In this document: in pieces, positions 45,967 through 55,776 of the stretch | Numbering within the stretch: the first letter of the stretch is position 1 | Layout: each line of letters opens with the position of its first letter | Assembly (NCBI RefSeq): GCF_001984125.1 | Contig: NZ_MTQL01000004.1 | Coordinates: 1-64,000 of the forward strand | DNA length: 64,000 nucleotides | Origin: Leifsonia sp. ALI-44-B | Lineage (GTDB): Bacteria > Actinomycetota > Actinomycetes > Actinomycetales > Microbacteriaceae | Reading direction: 5' to 3' | Notes under the pieces: generated by a model | Database searches by the model: none | Told to the model about the DNA's origin: nothing | The model's input: the letters and a program-made list of their open reading frames with translations, nothing else | Translations under genes and position numbers: made by a program

Positions 45967-46275
45967 ATGGTTTTAGTTCGTCAAGAGATCGGCGACGTTC
46001 TTCGCGACTTCCGCCTTCAAAAGGGGCGTACGCTTCGTCAGGTCGCGAGCAAGGCAAGTGTCGCGCTGGGCTACCTCAGTGAGGTAGAGCGCGGTCAGAA
46101 AGAGGCGTCGAGCGAGATTCTCGCGTCGGTTGCCGAAGCGCTCGAGACTCCGATCTCCACAATCATGCGCGAAGTCGGCGACCGTCTCGCCGTCATCGAG
46201 GGCATCGATCCGATTCCCGACACCGTTCCCGACGCTTTCGTCGCTGAACTGGATGCCGATCTGGTCACTCGCTAA
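45967..46275 (+). CDS. clgR: XRE-family transcriptional regulator ClgR
   Basis: 102 aa helix-turn-helix activator. The HTH spans TLRQVASKASVALGYLSEVE and RGQKEASSEILASVAEAL. In Streptomyces, Corynebacterium and Mycobacterium ClgR activates clp protease and other stress genes and is itself degraded by Clp. ATG 45967 follows a GGGAGG SD; a longer frame from 45772 runs through the repeats and is unlikely. A terminator follows. Its place between cinA and recA is the standard actinobacterial one. Confidence 0.93.
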   Translation: MVLVRQEIGDVLRDFRLQKGRTLRQVASKASVALGYLSEVERGQKEASSEILASVAEALETPISTIMREVGDRLAVIEGIDPIPDTVPDAFVAELDADLVTR

Positions 46276-46314
46276 CACTGCCCTCCTCGACTGCCCGGCT
46301 CCGGCCTCAGCTTC

Positions 46315-46346
46315 AAAAACCCCGCCTGACATCAGGCGGGGTTTTT
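46315..46346 (+). terminator. Terminator of clgR
   Basis: AAAAACCCCGCCTGA and TCAGGCGGGGTTTTT, a perfect 15-bp stem with a 2-nt loop and T-tract. Confidence 0.92.
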
Positions 46347-46364
46347 GCGTCCCCACCAAGTTCA

Positions 46365-46396
46365 GAGCGGACGTGATTTGGAGCGGACGTGGTTTG
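46365..46396 (+). repeat. 16-bp tandem duplication upstream of the DUF3046 gene
   Basis: GAGCGGACGTGATTTG followed directly by GAGCGGACGTGGTTTG (15/16 identical). It ends 20 nt before the -10 box TAGCGT at 46416-46421, so it covers the -35 region. Confidence 0.8.
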
Positions 46397-46428
46397 GACT
46401 GTCGGCTGTGGTTGGTAGCGTTGCAGTC

Positions 46429-46653
46429 GTGAAAATGAGTGAGTTCAAGCAGGCGATCGCCGATGAATTCGGCGCCGGCTACGGCCGTGTGCTCGCCGCT
46501 GATCTCGTGCTCGGCGATGTCGGGTCCCGCACCGCGAATCAGGCCCTCTCCGACGGCGTTCCGCCACGTGAGGTCTGGCTGGCGCTCTGCCGCGCCACCG
46601 ACGTGCCGCGCGAGCGTTGGTATGGCGTGGGCACGCCGCCCCCGCGCGCCTAG
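46429..46653 (+). CDS. DUF3046 family protein
   Basis: 74 aa. The pattern SEFKQAIADEFGAGYGRVLA, then DLVLGDVGSRTANQALSDGV and PREVWLALCRATDVPRERW, matches the short actinobacterial DUF3046 family that regularly sits between clgR and recA. Function unknown. GTG 46429 lies 7 nt after TAGCGT (leaderless); ATG 46435 would be 2 codons later. Confidence 0.88.
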   Translation: MKMSEFKQAIADEFGAGYGRVLAADLVLGDVGSRTANQALSDGVPPREVWLALCRATDVPRERWYGVGTPPPRA

Positions 46654-46657
46654 ACAG

Positions 46658-46714
46658 CTTTCGCGCGCGCTCACTTTCTCGCCTGCTGCCTTTCTCGCTG
46701 GTTAGCTTTCTCGC
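46658..46714 (+). repeat. Four CTTTCTCGC units with an exact 16-bp period
   Basis: CTTTCGCGC at 46658, then CTTTCTCGC at 46674, 46690 and 46706, each separated by 7 variable nt. It lies between the DUF3046 stop and the recA promoter. It may be a decayed minisatellite or an operator array. Confidence 0.8.
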
Positions 46715-46792
46715 CCGCGCCAAAGGCGTTGGGACGGGCTTCTCGCATAGCCGACGGACCGAAGTGGTATTCGACACGCCCGCGCTCATCTC

Positions 46793-46821
46793 TCGAACAT
46801 CCGTTCGGATCGCGCTATGCT
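46793..46821 (+). promoter_or_regulatory. recA promoter with LexA (SOS) box
   Basis: TCGAACATCCGTTCGG (46793-46808) matches the actinobacterial LexA box TCGAAC-N4-GTTCGA at 11 of 12 positions. A -10 box TATGCT lies at 46816-46821, 17 nt after the TCGAAC half, so LexA would cover the -35 region. The leader to recA is ~170 nt. Confidence 0.85.
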
Positions 46822-46996
46822 CCTCACAAGAGCGGAATCCCGATTTTCTCCACAGATCAGACCGTGCCACCTGCAATGTCGGTGGTGGGTCGTACTGTCG
46901 AAAACGTCGAGGAGAAACCTCCAGCCTTGTCACCGGCCGTCCTGGTCGCGACAGCCTATAGGCGCATCGAGAACGAGCAGAGAAAAGAGTGACGAC

Positions 46997-48052
46997 ATGC
47001 CTTCACCCGCAGATCGTGAAAAATCATTAGAAACCGCGCTGGCCCAGATCGATCGCCAGTTCGGCAAGGGATCCGTTATGCGGTTGGGCAGCGACGAGCG
47101 CGCCCCCGTCGAGGTCATTCCGACCGGGTCGATCGCGCTCGATGTCGCGCTCGGCATCGGGGGCATTCCTCGCGGCCGCATCGTCGAGATCTACGGCCCT
47201 GAGTCGTCGGGTAAGACGACGCTCACGTTGCACGCCATCGCCAACGCTCAGCGTGCCGGCGGCATCGCCGCCTTCATCGACGCCGAGCACGCTCTCGATC
47301 CCGAATACGCCCGCAAGCTCGGCGTCGACATCGACGCGCTGCTCGTCTCCCAGCCCGACACAGGTGAGCAGGCTCTCGAGATCGCCGACATGCTGATCCG
47401 CTCCGGCTCGATCGACCTGGTCGTCATCGACTCCGTCGCGGCCCTCGTGCCGCGCGCCGAGATCGAGGGCGAGATGGGCGATTCGCACGTCGGTCTCCAG
47501 GCTCGACTCATGTCGCAGGCGCTGCGCAAGCTGACCGGTGGCCTGAGCCAGACCAAGACCACGGCCATCTTCATCAACCAGTTGCGCGAGAAGATCGGTG
47601 TCTTCTTCGGCAGCCCCGAGACCACCGCCGGCGGTAAGGCGCTCAAGTTCTACGCCTCCGTCCGCATGGACATCCGTCGCATCGAGACGTTGAAAGACGG
47701 CACCGAGGCCGTGGGAAACCGCACGCGTGTCAAGGTGGTCAAGAACAAGATGGCGCCGCCTTTCAAGCAGGCCGAGTTCGACATCCTCTACGGCATCGGC
47801 ATCTCGCGAGAGGGCAGCCTCATCGACTTCGGCGTCGAGCACGCCATCGTGAAGAAGTCCGGCGCCTGGTACACCTACGGCGGCGACCAGCTCGGCCAGG
47901 GCAAGGAGAAGGCGCGCGACTTCCTCTTGAAGAACCCGGATATCGCCAACGAGATCGAAGACAAGATCAAGTCGAAGCTCGGCATCGGTGGGGCCGCACC
48001 GCTCGAAGAAGCAGAGACGACCGATCAGCTCACCGCGCGCCGCGGCGCCTGA
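46997..48052 (+). CDS. recA: Recombinase RecA
   Basis: 351 aa. Strand exchange and LexA co-protease. Seen are GKGSVMRLG, Walker [34 protein letters not shown], Walker [11 protein letters not shown], loop 1 [12 protein letters not shown], loop 2 [20 protein letters not shown], and a C-terminal DNA-binding tail. No intein. ATG 46997 behind AGAGAAAAGAG. SOS-regulated from the box described above; recX follows 55 nt downstream. Confidence 0.99.
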   Translation: MPSPADREKSLETALAQIDRQFGKGSVMRLGSDERAPVEVIPTGSIALDVALGIGGIPRGRIVEIYGPESSGKTTLTLHAIANAQRAGGIAAFIDAEHALDPEYARKLGVDIDALLVSQPDTGEQALEIADMLIRSGSIDLVVIDSVAALVPRAEIEGEMGDSHVGLQARLMSQALRKLTGGLSQTKTTAIFINQLREKIGVFFGSPETTAGGKALKFYASVRMDIRRIETLKDGTEAVGNRTRVKVVKNKMAPPFKQAEFDILYGIGISREGSLIDFGVEHAIVKKSGAWYTYGGDQLGQGKEKARDFLLKNPDIANEIEDKIKSKLGIGGAAPLEEAETTDQLTARRGA

Positions 48053-48107
48053 TCGATGCGCGACACTGTCGCGCATCACCCACCCGTAGAGCGAGAAGGA
48101 GGTCACC

Positions 48108-49097
48108 ATGGTGGTCAGATTCACAGCAGGATCAGCTGACGACAGCGATGCGGGCCAGCACGAACTGGCCCCGGTGATCTCCTTCTCGGCCTCGCGGAAG
48201 GCTAAACGAGGTGAAGAACACGGTCGGGCTCGGGGAAACCATCCCGCCGGTTCTGCCCTCGACCCCGTCGCTGACGGCGAGCCGGGTGACATCGACGGCG
48301 CCGGCGAGCCCGGCACCGAGACGGTGGCCGCGGTATCGCTGTCGGGCTCGCGCCGTTCCTCCACGCTTCACGATGCGGCGCCCCTGGCGCCTGAAGCGAC
48401 GCTGTCAGCACCGAGCTCCACCCGGCCCTCCCGCGCTCTCGGCAACGAGCATGCGGCCCAGGGTTCCCTGAACGAGGGTTCTTCGGCCGGGGGTAGCGAG
48501 TCAGAGAACTTCGAGAGCGAGCCAGAGCGGAGAGCTCCCGTTGCGAGTCTTGCCCGCAAGCGCGGCGGCGCCGAGTCATCGGTGATCGATGACGACATGG
48601 TCGACGAACTTCCGCCTTCTATCGAAGACGTCGAGAATGCGATCCTCAAGAAGCTGCGGCGTCGGGGGCTCAGCGAGGCCGAGATCCTCGCCGAGTGCCT
48701 GGCGCTCGACCTCACGGCGCACCAGGCAAACGAGATGCTCGAGCGCCTGCGTGAGCTCGGCTATGTCGACGATCGCGCGCTGGCCGAGCAGCTGCGTTAC
48801 TCGCATTACGAACGCAAGAGCCAGAGCCGTCAGGTCGTCGCGCGACTCATGAGCACGCGCAAGATCCCCGCCGAGGTGATCGACGAAGTACTCGAAGACA
48901 TCGGCTCGGATGACGAACTCAGCGCCGCGCGCGCGGTTGCCGAAAAGCGCGCGTCGCAGATGACATCGCTCGATGACGCCACGATGGAGCGCCGCCTGGT
49001 GGGCTTCCTCGCGCGGCGGGGATATCCCGGTGGGGTCGTGCGCACGGTCGTCGGTGAGATCATCCGCGGGCGCCGATCCAGCGTTCGCTTTCGCTAG
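48108..49097 (+). CDS. recX: RecX-family regulatory protein with long N-terminal extension
   Basis: 329 aa. The RecX helical repeats lie only in the C-terminal ~160 residues (ILKKLRRRGLSEAEILAECL, ELGYVDDRALAEQLRYSHYE, RQVVARLMSTRKIPAEVIDEV, RRLVGFLARRGYPGGVVRTVV). Typical RecX is ~160-200 aa. The first ~160 residues are Ser/Gly/Glu/Ala-rich and look disordered. Start fixed by AAGGAGG before ATG. It modulates RecA filaments and is cotranscribed with recA. Confidence 0.93.
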   Translation: MVVRFTAGSADDSDAGQHELAPVISFSASRKAKRGEEHGRARGNHPAGSALDPVADGEPGDIDGAGEPGTETVAAVSLSGSRRSSTLHDAAPLAPEATLSAPSSTRPSRALGNEHAAQGSLNEGSSAGGSESENFESEPERRAPVASLARKRGGAESSVIDDDMVDELPPSIEDVENAILKKLRRRGLSEAEILAECLALDLTAHQANEMLERLRELGYVDDRALAEQLRYSHYERKSQSRQVVARLMSTRKIPAEVIDEVLEDIGSDDELSAARAVAEKRASQMTSLDDATMERRLVGFLARRGYPGGVVRTVVGEIIRGRRSSVRFR

Positions 49098-49116
49098 TCC
49101 GTAAGCTAGTCACATC

Positions 49117-50748
49117 ATGAGTGACCTGCTTGAAGCACCACGCCACATCAGCCCCTCCGTCGCGGCCCACAAGTCCGACGGCAGTGCGCGCACCTATGAG
49201 GTGCGCACGTTCGGGTGTCAGATGAACGTGCACGACTCCGAGCGCCTGAGTGGTTCGCTCGAGGCCGCGGGATACGTCAAAGCCGACGGCGTCGAGGCCG
49301 ACATCGTCGTCATCAACACGTGCGCCGTTCGCGAGAACGCCGACAATAAGCTCTATGGCAACCTCGGGCACCTGGCCTCCGTGAAGAAGCGCCACGAGGG
49401 CATGCAAATCGCGGTCGGCGGCTGCCTGGCGCAAAAAGACAAGAACACGATCCTTGAGAAGGCCCCCTGGGTCGACGTCGTCTTCGGCACACACAACATG
49501 GGCGCGCTTCCCAACCTGCTCGAGCGCGCGCGCCACAACGACGAAGCACAGATCGAAATCCTCGAATCGCTCGAAACGTTCCCGTCCACGCTGCCCACCA
49601 AACGCGACTCCAGCTACAGCGGCTGGGTGTCCATCTCGGTCGGATGCAACAACACCTGCACGTTCTGCATCGTGCCGTCGCTGCGCGGCAAGGAGAAAGA
49701 CCGCCGCCCGGGCGACATCCTCGCCGAAGTGCAGGCCCTCGTCGACGACGGGGCCATAGAGGTCACCCTGCTCGGCCAGAACGTCAACAGCTACGGCGTC
49801 GAGTTCGGCGACCGCCAGGCCTTCGGCAAGCTTCTGCGCGCGGCCGGCCAGATCGAGGGGCTCGAGCGGGTTCGATTCACGAGCCCCCACCCCGCGGCGT
49901 TCACCGACGACGTCATTGACGCCATGGCCGAAACGCCCAACGTCATGCCGCAGCTGCACATGCCCCTGCAATCGGGTTCCGATCGCATCCTCAAAGCCAT
50001 GCGCCGGTCCTACCGGTCGAGCAAGTTCCTCGGAATCCTCGACCGCGTTCGCGAGAAGATGCCGCACGCCGCGATCTCCACCGACATCATCGTCGGGTTC
50101 CCCGGAGAGACCGAAGAAGACTTCGCCGAAACGCTGCGCGTCGTCGAGGCCGCTCGGTTCGCAACCGCATTCACGTTCCAATACTCGGTGCGCCCCGGCA
50201 CACCTGCGGCGACCCTGCCCGACCAGATTCCCAAGGCGATCGTGCAAGAGCGCTACGAGCGACTCCTTGCCCTGCAAGACCGCATCTCCCTCGAAGAGAA
50301 CCGCGGCGTCATCGGCCGTCAGGTCAACGTGCTCGTCGCGACAGGCGAGGGCAAGAAAGACTCCGAGACGCTGCGCATGAGCGGCCGCGCCGAAGACTCC
50401 CGCCTCGTGCACTTCGACCTGCCCGACGGGTCCGACATCCCGCGTCCGGGAGACGTCGTCACAGTGACCGTGACGCAAGCCGCTCCGTTCCACCTCATCG
50501 CCGACTCCCTCGACGGTGCGCCCCTCGTCGTCCGGCGCACCCGCGCGGGCGACGCGTGGGATCGCGCCCAAGCCGACAGCTGCGGCGTGCCGGCGCCCGC
50601 AAGCGGGGGCGCGGGAACATCCTCATCGGCCACCGGGGGAGCGGTCTCCCTGGGGTTGCCCACCCTCCGCGTCGGCTCGCGCGAGCCACTCACCAGCCCC
50701 GGCGTCGGCACCATGCCCATCTACCACCCCGACGACGCCCAGCGGTGA
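49117..50748 (+). CDS. miaB: tRNA-2-methylthio-N6-dimethylallyladenosine synthase
   Basis: 543 aa radical-SAM methylthiotransferase acting on A37 of tRNAs. The UPF0004 domain has its three Cys in [21 protein letters not shown] and VGGCLAQKD. The SAM cluster is [17 protein letters not shown] (CxxxCxxC), and a TRAM domain follows at ~385-455. Beyond TRAM there is a ~80-residue Gly/Ser/Ala-rich tail. Starts 19 nt after recX; the stop overlaps the miaA GTG. Confidence 0.97.
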   Translation: MSDLLEAPRHISPSVAAHKSDGSARTYEVRTFGCQMNVHDSERLSGSLEAAGYVKADGVEADIVVINTCAVRENADNKLYGNLGHLASVKKRHEGMQIAVGGCLAQKDKNTILEKAPWVDVVFGTHNMGALPNLLERARHNDEAQIEILESLETFPSTLPTKRDSSYSGWVSISVGCNNTCTFCIVPSLRGKEKDRRPGDILAEVQALVDDGAIEVTLLGQNVNSYGVEFGDRQAFGKLLRAAGQIEGLERVRFTSPHPAAFTDDVIDAMAETPNVMPQLHMPLQSGSDRILKAMRRSYRSSKFLGILDRVREKMPHAAISTDIIVGFPGETEEDFAETLRVVEAARFATAFTFQYSVRPGTPAATLPDQIPKAIVQERYERLLALQDRISLEENRGVIGRQVNVLVATGEGKKDSETLRMSGRAEDSRLVHFDLPDGSDIPRPGDVVTVTVTQAAPFHLIADSLDGAPLVVRRTRAGDAWDRAQADSCGVPAPASGGAGTSSSATGGAVSLGLPTLRVGSREPLTSPGVGTMPIYHPDDAQR

Positions 50749-51698
50749 CGAACGGCTTCACCCCCGGCGACGCGCCGCTCGTCGTCGTCGTCGGGCCGAC
50801 CGGCACCGGAAAGAGCGACCTCTCACTGGCCATCGCCGAGCGCCTCACGGGCACACCCGATGACGTCGAAATCGTCAACGCCGACTCGATGCAGCTCTAC
50901 CGCGGCATGGACATCGGCACCGCGAAGCTGCGGCCCGACGAACGCCGCGGCATCCCGCATCACCTCCTCGACGTGCTCGACGTCACCGAAGAAGCGACGG
51001 TCGCCCGCTACCAGCCCGCCGCACGAGAAGCCATCCGAGATATCCTCGCGCGCGGCAAGACCCCCGTGCTCGTCGGCGGCTCGGGGCTCTACGTCTCCAG
51101 CGTGATCTACGAGTTCACCTTCCCGGGCACCGACCCGGCCATCCGGCAGCGACTTGAAGCCGAACTCGACGCCGTCGGCCCCGGCATGTTGCACCGGCGC
51201 CTCATCGACATCGACCCGGTCACCGCCGAACGGGTCGGCCCTCACAACGGTCGCCGCATCGTGCGCGCCCTCGAGGTGGCCGAAATGACGGGGGATGCCC
51301 CGAGCGCCGCGCTCCCCGACAAACCGACCCCCTGGCATCCCACCGTCATCCTCGGCCTCCGTGCGCCGCGGGAGGAACTCGTCGCCCGCCTCGACCGCCG
51401 TGTCGATCGCATGTGGGCCGATGGCCTCGTCGCCGAAGCAGACGCCCTGCGGCACGCCGGCATCGAGCAGGGCGTGACCGCCAGCCGGGCCATCGGCTAC
51501 GCCCAAGCGCTCGCACAGCTCTCGGGCGAACTCACCGCCGACGAGGCACGGGCCCAGACAGCGGCGCTCACCCGCCGCTACGCCCGGCGGCAGGTCAGCT
51601 GGTTCAAACGCTACCCGCACGCGCACTGGCTGGACTATGACGACCCGAACCTCGTCGACGAGGCCGTCCGGCTCATCACGACCCGTCCGGCCGTCTAG
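50745..51698 (+). CDS. miaA: tRNA dimethylallyltransferase
   Basis: 317 aa. Transfers dimethylallyl to A37, the substrate for MiaB. P-loop [70 protein letters not shown] and [13 protein letters not shown] are all present. GTG 50745 overlaps the miaB stop (GTGA), so the two enzymes of one pathway are coupled. Confidence 0.97.
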   Translation: MTNGFTPGDAPLVVVVGPTGTGKSDLSLAIAERLTGTPDDVEIVNADSMQLYRGMDIGTAKLRPDERRGIPHHLLDVLDVTEEATVARYQPAAREAIRDILARGKTPVLVGGSGLYVSSVIYEFTFPGTDPAIRQRLEAELDAVGPGMLHRRLIDIDPVTAERVGPHNGRRIVRALEVAEMTGDAPSAALPDKPTPWHPTVILGLRAPREELVARLDRRVDRMWADGLVAEADALRHAGIEQGVTASRAIGYAQALAQLSGELTADEARAQTAALTRRYARRQVSWFKRYPHAHWLDYDDPNLVDEAVRLITTRPAV

Positions 51699-51744
51699 GC
51701 GTCCTGGGCCCGGGCAGGCGCTCGGTTCACCATAAACTGGTCCC

Positions 51745-52623
51745 ATGTCGACGCTGCACTTCACCAAAGGCCACGGTACGGGTAACGATTTCGTCCTGTA
51801 CTCCGACCCCGATGGTGAGCGCGAACTCACACCCGCGCAGATCGCGGCCATCTGCGACCGTCATTTCGGTGTGGGTGCCGACGGCGTCATCCGTGCCGTC
51901 CGGTCCGCGCGTATCGACGCGGGGGCTGCAGCGTTGGCCGAAGATCCCGATGCCGAATGGTTCATGGACTACCGCAACGCCGACGGTTCGATCGCAGAGA
52001 TGTGTGGCAACGGCATCCGCGTCTATGTGAAGTACCTCATCGAACAGGGTCTCGCCACGATCGAGCCCGGCAGCACGATCGCCATCGGCACGCGCGCCGG
52101 GGTGCGAGACGTTCAGGCATCGAACAACGGTTTCCAGGTCGACCTCGGCCGGTGGCGCCTCGACGGCAACGAGCCCCTCGTGCGCGCGAAGAACCTCAAG
52201 GTCGCGCGCCCCGGCCTCGGAATCGACGTCGGCAATCCGCACGTCGTGGTGGCCCTCGCCGACGACAGCGAACTCGACCAGGCCGACCTGAGCTACATCC
52301 CGCACCTCGAACCCGAACAGCTCGCCGGCGCAAACGTCGAGTTCGTGGTCCCGGCCGAACCGCTCGTGAGCGACGGGGTCGCCCGCATCCGTATGCGCGT
52401 GCACGAGCGCGGCAGCGGCGAGACCCTCTCGTGCGGCACGGGCGTCGCTGCGGCGGCTCTGGCCACGCGTCACTGGGCGGGCCAAGCGGCTCCGAACCAC
52501 TGGCGCGTCGACGTTCCCGGCGGCACCCTCGGGGTGCGCATGTTCCCGACGCAGGACGGCGAACACGTTTCGCTGTCGGGCCCCGCCGAACTGGTCTACT
52601 CCGGGTCGCTCGAGATCAACTGA
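51745..52623 (+). CDS. dapF: Diaminopimelate epimerase
   Basis: 292 aa. Interconverts LL- and meso-DAP. Catalytic Cys pair: [14 protein letters not shown] and [15 protein letters not shown]. Also present are [24 protein letters not shown] and GNPHVVVAL. Leaderless: TAAACT (51733-51738), 6 nt, ATG. The 3' end overlaps the convergent methyltransferase gene by 28 nt. Confidence 0.97.
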   Translation: MSTLHFTKGHGTGNDFVLYSDPDGERELTPAQIAAICDRHFGVGADGVIRAVRSARIDAGAAALAEDPDAEWFMDYRNADGSIAEMCGNGIRVYVKYLIEQGLATIEPGSTIAIGTRAGVRDVQASNNGFQVDLGRWRLDGNEPLVRAKNLKVARPGLGIDVGNPHVVVALADDSELDQADLSYIPHLEPEQLAGANVEFVVPAEPLVSDGVARIRMRVHERGSGETLSCGTGVAAAALATRHWAGQAAPNHWRVDVPGGTLGVRMFPTQDGEHVSLSGPAELVYSGSLEIN

Positions 52624-53234
52624 GCACCCGAGCGGCGGGCGCGCAACACGCGGTACCCCTTGCCGGTGGCGGTGCGGGTTACGTGGAAATCGCTCGGCAG
52701 CGTGTCCGAGAGCCAGCGGTGCAGGCTGTCGGAACCGAGGTTGCGCTGCACGACGAGCCAGGCATCCGACGACGGCTCGAGCCGCGGCAGCCACTTCTCG
52801 AGCATGCCGTGCAATTCGTTCTTGCCGACCCGGATGGGCGGATTCGACCAAATCGTCCGAAAATGCACGTCGTCAGGAACATCTGAGGGCAGAACAGCGT
52901 TGATGTTAGTAACACCGGCCCTCTCGGCATTCCGACGCACCAGATCGAGAGCGCGCTCGTTGACGTCGACGGCCCAGACCCGCGCATGCGGGCTCGACAA
53001 CGCCAGGGTCAGAGAAATCGGCCCCCACCCACATCCGAGATCGAGGAAGTCGCCACCCGGCGGCGGCTCGGGAGTGTTGCCCAGCAGAACCTGGGTTCCC
53101 TGATCGAGACGATCGGGACTGAAAATGCCTGACGCCGTGACCAGATCGAGGTCCCGCCCCGCGAGCTTCACCGACAACGGTCGGAGTTTCAGCTCGCTCT
53201 CCGGAACCCCGGTGAAGTAGTGATCGCTAGACAT
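52596..53234 (-). CDS. Class I SAM-dependent methyltransferase (RsmC-like)
   Basis: 212 aa. The SAM site is [18 protein letters not shown], with [15 protein letters not shown] and the N-methyltransferase motif SNPPIR typical of guanine-N2 rRNA methyltransferases (RsmC/RlmG group). It corresponds to the C-terminal catalytic half only, as in most Gram-positives. Leaderless: minus-strand TAGGTT, 6 nt, ATG. Its promoter lies back to back with that of hflX in a 41-bp gap. Confidence 0.92.
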   Translation of the reverse strand: MSSDHYFTGVPESELKLRPLSVKLAGRDLDLVTASGIFSPDRLDQGTQVLLGNTPEPPPGGDFLDLGCGWGPISLTLALSSPHARVWAVDVNERALDLVRRNAERAGVTNINAVLPSDVPDDVHFRTIWSNPPIRVGKNELHGMLEKWLPRLEPSSDAWLVVQRNLGSDSLHRWLSDTLPSDFHVTRTATGKGYRVLRARRSGAQLISSDPE

Positions 53235-53275
53235 ACAGGCAACCTACAAGAGGAAGAGGAAGTAAGGTTAACCGG

Positions 53276-54841
53276 ATGAATGAACCCCGCACGCTCCCCG
53301 AAGACGAGGCGCGCAACGATGACGTCGTAGCGCGGGTCCTCAACAGTGCCGCCAGCACATCGGCGGGCTTCACGCTCTTCGGCGCAAACCGTGCGGCAGC
53401 TCTGCAAGACGAGTCCACGGCTCGCTACTCAGACCCGAATGGCGACAACCACGACGGCGACCAGTTCGACCGCTCCGACCGGCAGGCGCTTCGCCGCGTG
53501 GCCGGCCTGTCGACCGAGCTCGAAGACGTTACCGAAGTCGAATACCGACAGCTGCGACTCGAGAACGTTGTTCTCATCGGTGTCTACTCACAGGGCACGC
53601 TGAGCGACGCCGAAAACTCCATGCGCGAACTCGCGGCGCTGGCCGAGACGGCGGGCGCGCTCGTCCTCGACGGCCTGCTGCAGCGACGCCCGCACCCTGA
53701 CCCGAGCACCTACCTCGGCAGCGGTAAGGCCGAAGAACTGCGCGGCATCGTGCAGGCGCTCGGCGCCGATACGGTGATCGCCGACACCGAGCTCGCACCC
53801 AGCCAGCGACGCGCGCTCGAAGACGTGGTGAAGGTCAAGGTGATCGACCGCACGGCCGTGATCCTCGACATCTTCAGCCAGCACGCCAAGAGCCGCGAGG
53901 GCAAGGCCCAGGTCGAGCTCGCGCAGCTCGAATACCTTCTGCCGCGACTGCGCGGTTGGGGTGACTCGATGAGCCGCCAGGCCGGTGGTCAGGTCGGTGG
54001 CGCAGGTGCCGGTATGGGCTCGCGCGGTCCGGGTGAGACGAAGATCGAACTCGACCGTCGCCGCATCCACACCCGCATGTCGAAGCTGCGCAAGCAGATC
54101 ATCGCCATGAAGCCGGCTCGTGAGGCGAAACGCGCCAATCGGCGCCGCAATGCTGTGCCGTCGGTCGCCATCGCCGGCTACACGAACGCGGGCAAGTCGA
54201 GCCTGCTCAACCGGATTACGCGCGCCGGTGTGCTGGTCGAGAACGCCCTGTTCGCCACGTTGGATTCCACCGTGCGCCGCGCCGAAACCGAAGACGGCCG
54301 CTTGTACACGTTGGCCGACACCGTCGGTTTCGTGCGCAACCTGCCCCACCAGCTGGTCGAGGCGTTCCGTTCCACCCTCGAAGAAGTCGCCGATTCGGAT
54401 GTCATCGTCCACGTCGTCGATGCGTCGCACCCGGACCCCGGCAGCCAGATCGCCACGGTTCGGGATGTCATCGGCGAAGTGGGTGCGCGAGACATCACTG
54501 AGTTGATCGTCTTCAACAAGAGCGATCTGATCTCCGAGGACGACAGGCTCGTTCTGCGAGGCATCGAACCGAACGCGATCTTCGCCTCGGCGCGAACGGG
54601 CGAGGGCATCGAAGAGATCCTCTCGCGCATCTCCGACCTGCTGCCGCGGCCGGCCGTCGACCTCGAAGTCGTGCTGCCCTACGATCGCGGCGAGCTCGTC
54701 GCGGCGTTGCACGAACGCGGCCAGGTGCTCGACACCCGTTACGAAGAAGAGGGCACGCGCGTGCATGCCCACGTTTCGGAAGAACTGGCAGCGCAGCTCG
54801 GCGAATTCACCGTGGCACGTCAGCAGACGGCCGCGGAGTAG
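53276..54841 (+). CDS. hflX: GTPase HflX
   Basis: 521 aa ribosome-associated GTPase. The N-terminal HflX domain (RPHPDPSTYLGSGKAEELR, DTELAPSQRRALED, DRTAVILDIFSQHAKSREGKAQVELAQLEYLLPRL) is followed by a glycine-rich GPGETKIELDRRRI and the G domain (G1 GYTNAGKSSLLN, G3 DTVGFVRNLPHQLV, G4 NKSD). The ~80-residue N-terminal extension is common in Actinobacteria. TAAGGT, 7 nt, ATG suggests a leaderless start. Rescues stalled ribosomes under heat or antibiotic stress. Confidence 0.96.
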   Translation: MNEPRTLPEDEARNDDVVARVLNSAASTSAGFTLFGANRAAALQDESTARYSDPNGDNHDGDQFDRSDRQALRRVAGLSTELEDVTEVEYRQLRLENVVLIGVYSQGTLSDAENSMRELAALAETAGALVLDGLLQRRPHPDPSTYLGSGKAEELRGIVQALGADTVIADTELAPSQRRALEDVVKVKVIDRTAVILDIFSQHAKSREGKAQVELAQLEYLLPRLRGWGDSMSRQAGGQVGGAGAGMGSRGPGETKIELDRRRIHTRMSKLRKQIIAMKPAREAKRANRRRNAVPSVAIAGYTNAGKSSLLNRITRAGVLVENALFATLDSTVRRAETEDGRLYTLADTVGFVRNLPHQLVEAFRSTLEEVADSDVIVHVVDASHPDPGSQIATVRDVIGEVGARDITELIVFNKSDLISEDDRLVLRGIEPNAIFASARTGEGIEEILSRISDLLPRPAVDLEVVLPYDRGELVAALHERGQVLDTRYEEEGTRVHAHVSEELAAQLGEFTVARQQTAAE

Positions 54842-54861
54842 AACGCACCGCAGGACACACG

Positions 54862-54891
54862 AAGGCCCCCTCGAATGATCGAGGGGGCCTT
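54862..54891. terminator. Bidirectional terminator between hflX and lexA
   Basis: AAGGCCCCCTCG and CGAGGGGGCCTT, a perfect 12-bp stem with a 6-nt loop. Confidence 0.9.
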
Positions 54892-54914
54892 AGTCGTGCG
54901 CTGCGGGGTGAGGC

Positions 54915-55607
54915 CTAGACGGCCCGCAACACTGCGACGATCTTGCCCAGAACATCGGCCTGGTCGCCCAGGATCGGCTCGAAGTTCGAGTTGCGGGGGA
55001 GCAGCCAGGTGTGGCCGTCGCGCTGGCGGAACACCTTCACCGTGGCCTCGCCGTCGAGCATCGCCGCGACGATGTCGCCGTTCTCGGCAGTCTGCTGCTG
55101 ACGCACGACTACCCAGTCGCCATCACAGATGGCGGCGTCGATCATGGACTCGCCCTGCACCTTCAGCATGAACAGATCGCCTTTGCCGACGAGCTGACGG
55201 GGGAGCGGGAAGACCTCTTCGACCTGCTGGTCGGCCGTGATCGGAACGCCGGCCGCGATGCGACCGACGAGGGGCACCATGGCGGCGTCGCCGACGGGTG
55301 TCGCGTTCTCGAAATCGACCGAGGGCGACGATGTGGGCAGGTCGATGAGGATCTCGAGCGCACGAGGGCGGTTCGGGTCGCGACGCAAGTATCCGCTGAG
55401 TTCGAGCTGGTTGAGCTGGTGGGTCACGCTCGACAGCGACGCCAGGCCGACGGCATCCCCGATCTCGCGCATGCTCGGCGGATAGCCCCGCTGGCTGACC
55501 GATCGTTGGATGACCTCGAGAATGGCGATCTGCTTCTCGCTGAGGCTCTTGCGGCGGCGCGTTCCGCCCTTCTCGCCGGGGTCGGCACTCGGCTTGTTGA
55601 GGGTCAT
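54915..55607 (-). CDS. lexA: SOS repressor LexA
   Basis: 230 aa. The N-terminal winged helix has [29 protein letters not shown]. The autocleavage site Ala-Gly is in [11 protein letters not shown], the catalytic Ser in [12 protein letters not shown] and the Lys in [14 protein letters not shown] lies just before the ATG. The promoter shows a LexA box (below), so it is autorepressed. Divergent from the LysM gene. Confidence 0.98.
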   Translation of the reverse strand: MTLNKPSADPGEKGGTRRRKSLSEKQIAILEVIQRSVSQRGYPPSMREIGDAVGLASLSSVTHQLNQLELSGYLRRDPNRPRALEILIDLPTSSPSVDFENATPVGDAAMVPLVGRIAAGVPITADQQVEEVFPLPRQLVGKGDLFMLKVQGESMIDAAICDGDWVVVRQQQTAENGDIVAAMLDGEATVKVFRQRDGHTWLLPRNSNFEPILGDQADVLGKIVAVLRAV

Positions 55608-55665
55608 CTCGCTCCTGTCGCACCAATGTCAGTGGTCCCTGGTTGAGTAACAACCATCAGTCGAA

Positions 55666-55706
55666 ACTGTATCCACATCAGGGCGGCTGAACAAACATCT
55701 GTTCGA
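55666..55706 (-). promoter_or_regulatory. lexA promoter with LexA box
   Basis: On the minus strand: TCGAACAGATGTTTGT (55706-55691) fits TCGAAC-N4-GTTCGA at 10 of 12 positions. It overlaps a -35 TTGTTC (55694-55689), which is 17 nt from the -10 TACAGT (55671-55666). Confidence 0.8.
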
Positions 55707-55747
55707 GTGTGTCGCCGAATTCGAAACCTAAAAGTTCGAATCAAAGG

Positions 55748-55776
55748 TTGAATGTTCGAACATTCGAAGATATATT
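55748..55776 (+). promoter_or_regulatory. LysM-gene promoter with LexA-like palindrome in the spacer
   Basis: -35 TTGAAT (55748-55753), 17 nt, -10 TATATT (55771-55776). The perfect 16-bp palindrome GAATGTTCGAACATTC (55750-55765) fills the spacer. TTCGAA-type half sites recur at 55720, 55735, 55755, 55764 and 55775, and TCGAAG-ATAT-ATTCGG (55764-55779) fits the LexA box at 9 of 12. SOS control of this promoter is a strong inference. Confidence 0.7.

Noticed and set aside
46849-46857. DnaA-box-like TTCTCCACA here and at 16904, as signs of an origin or DnaA control.
   Set aside because: Single sites with mismatches and no clustering; expected by chance in 64 kb.
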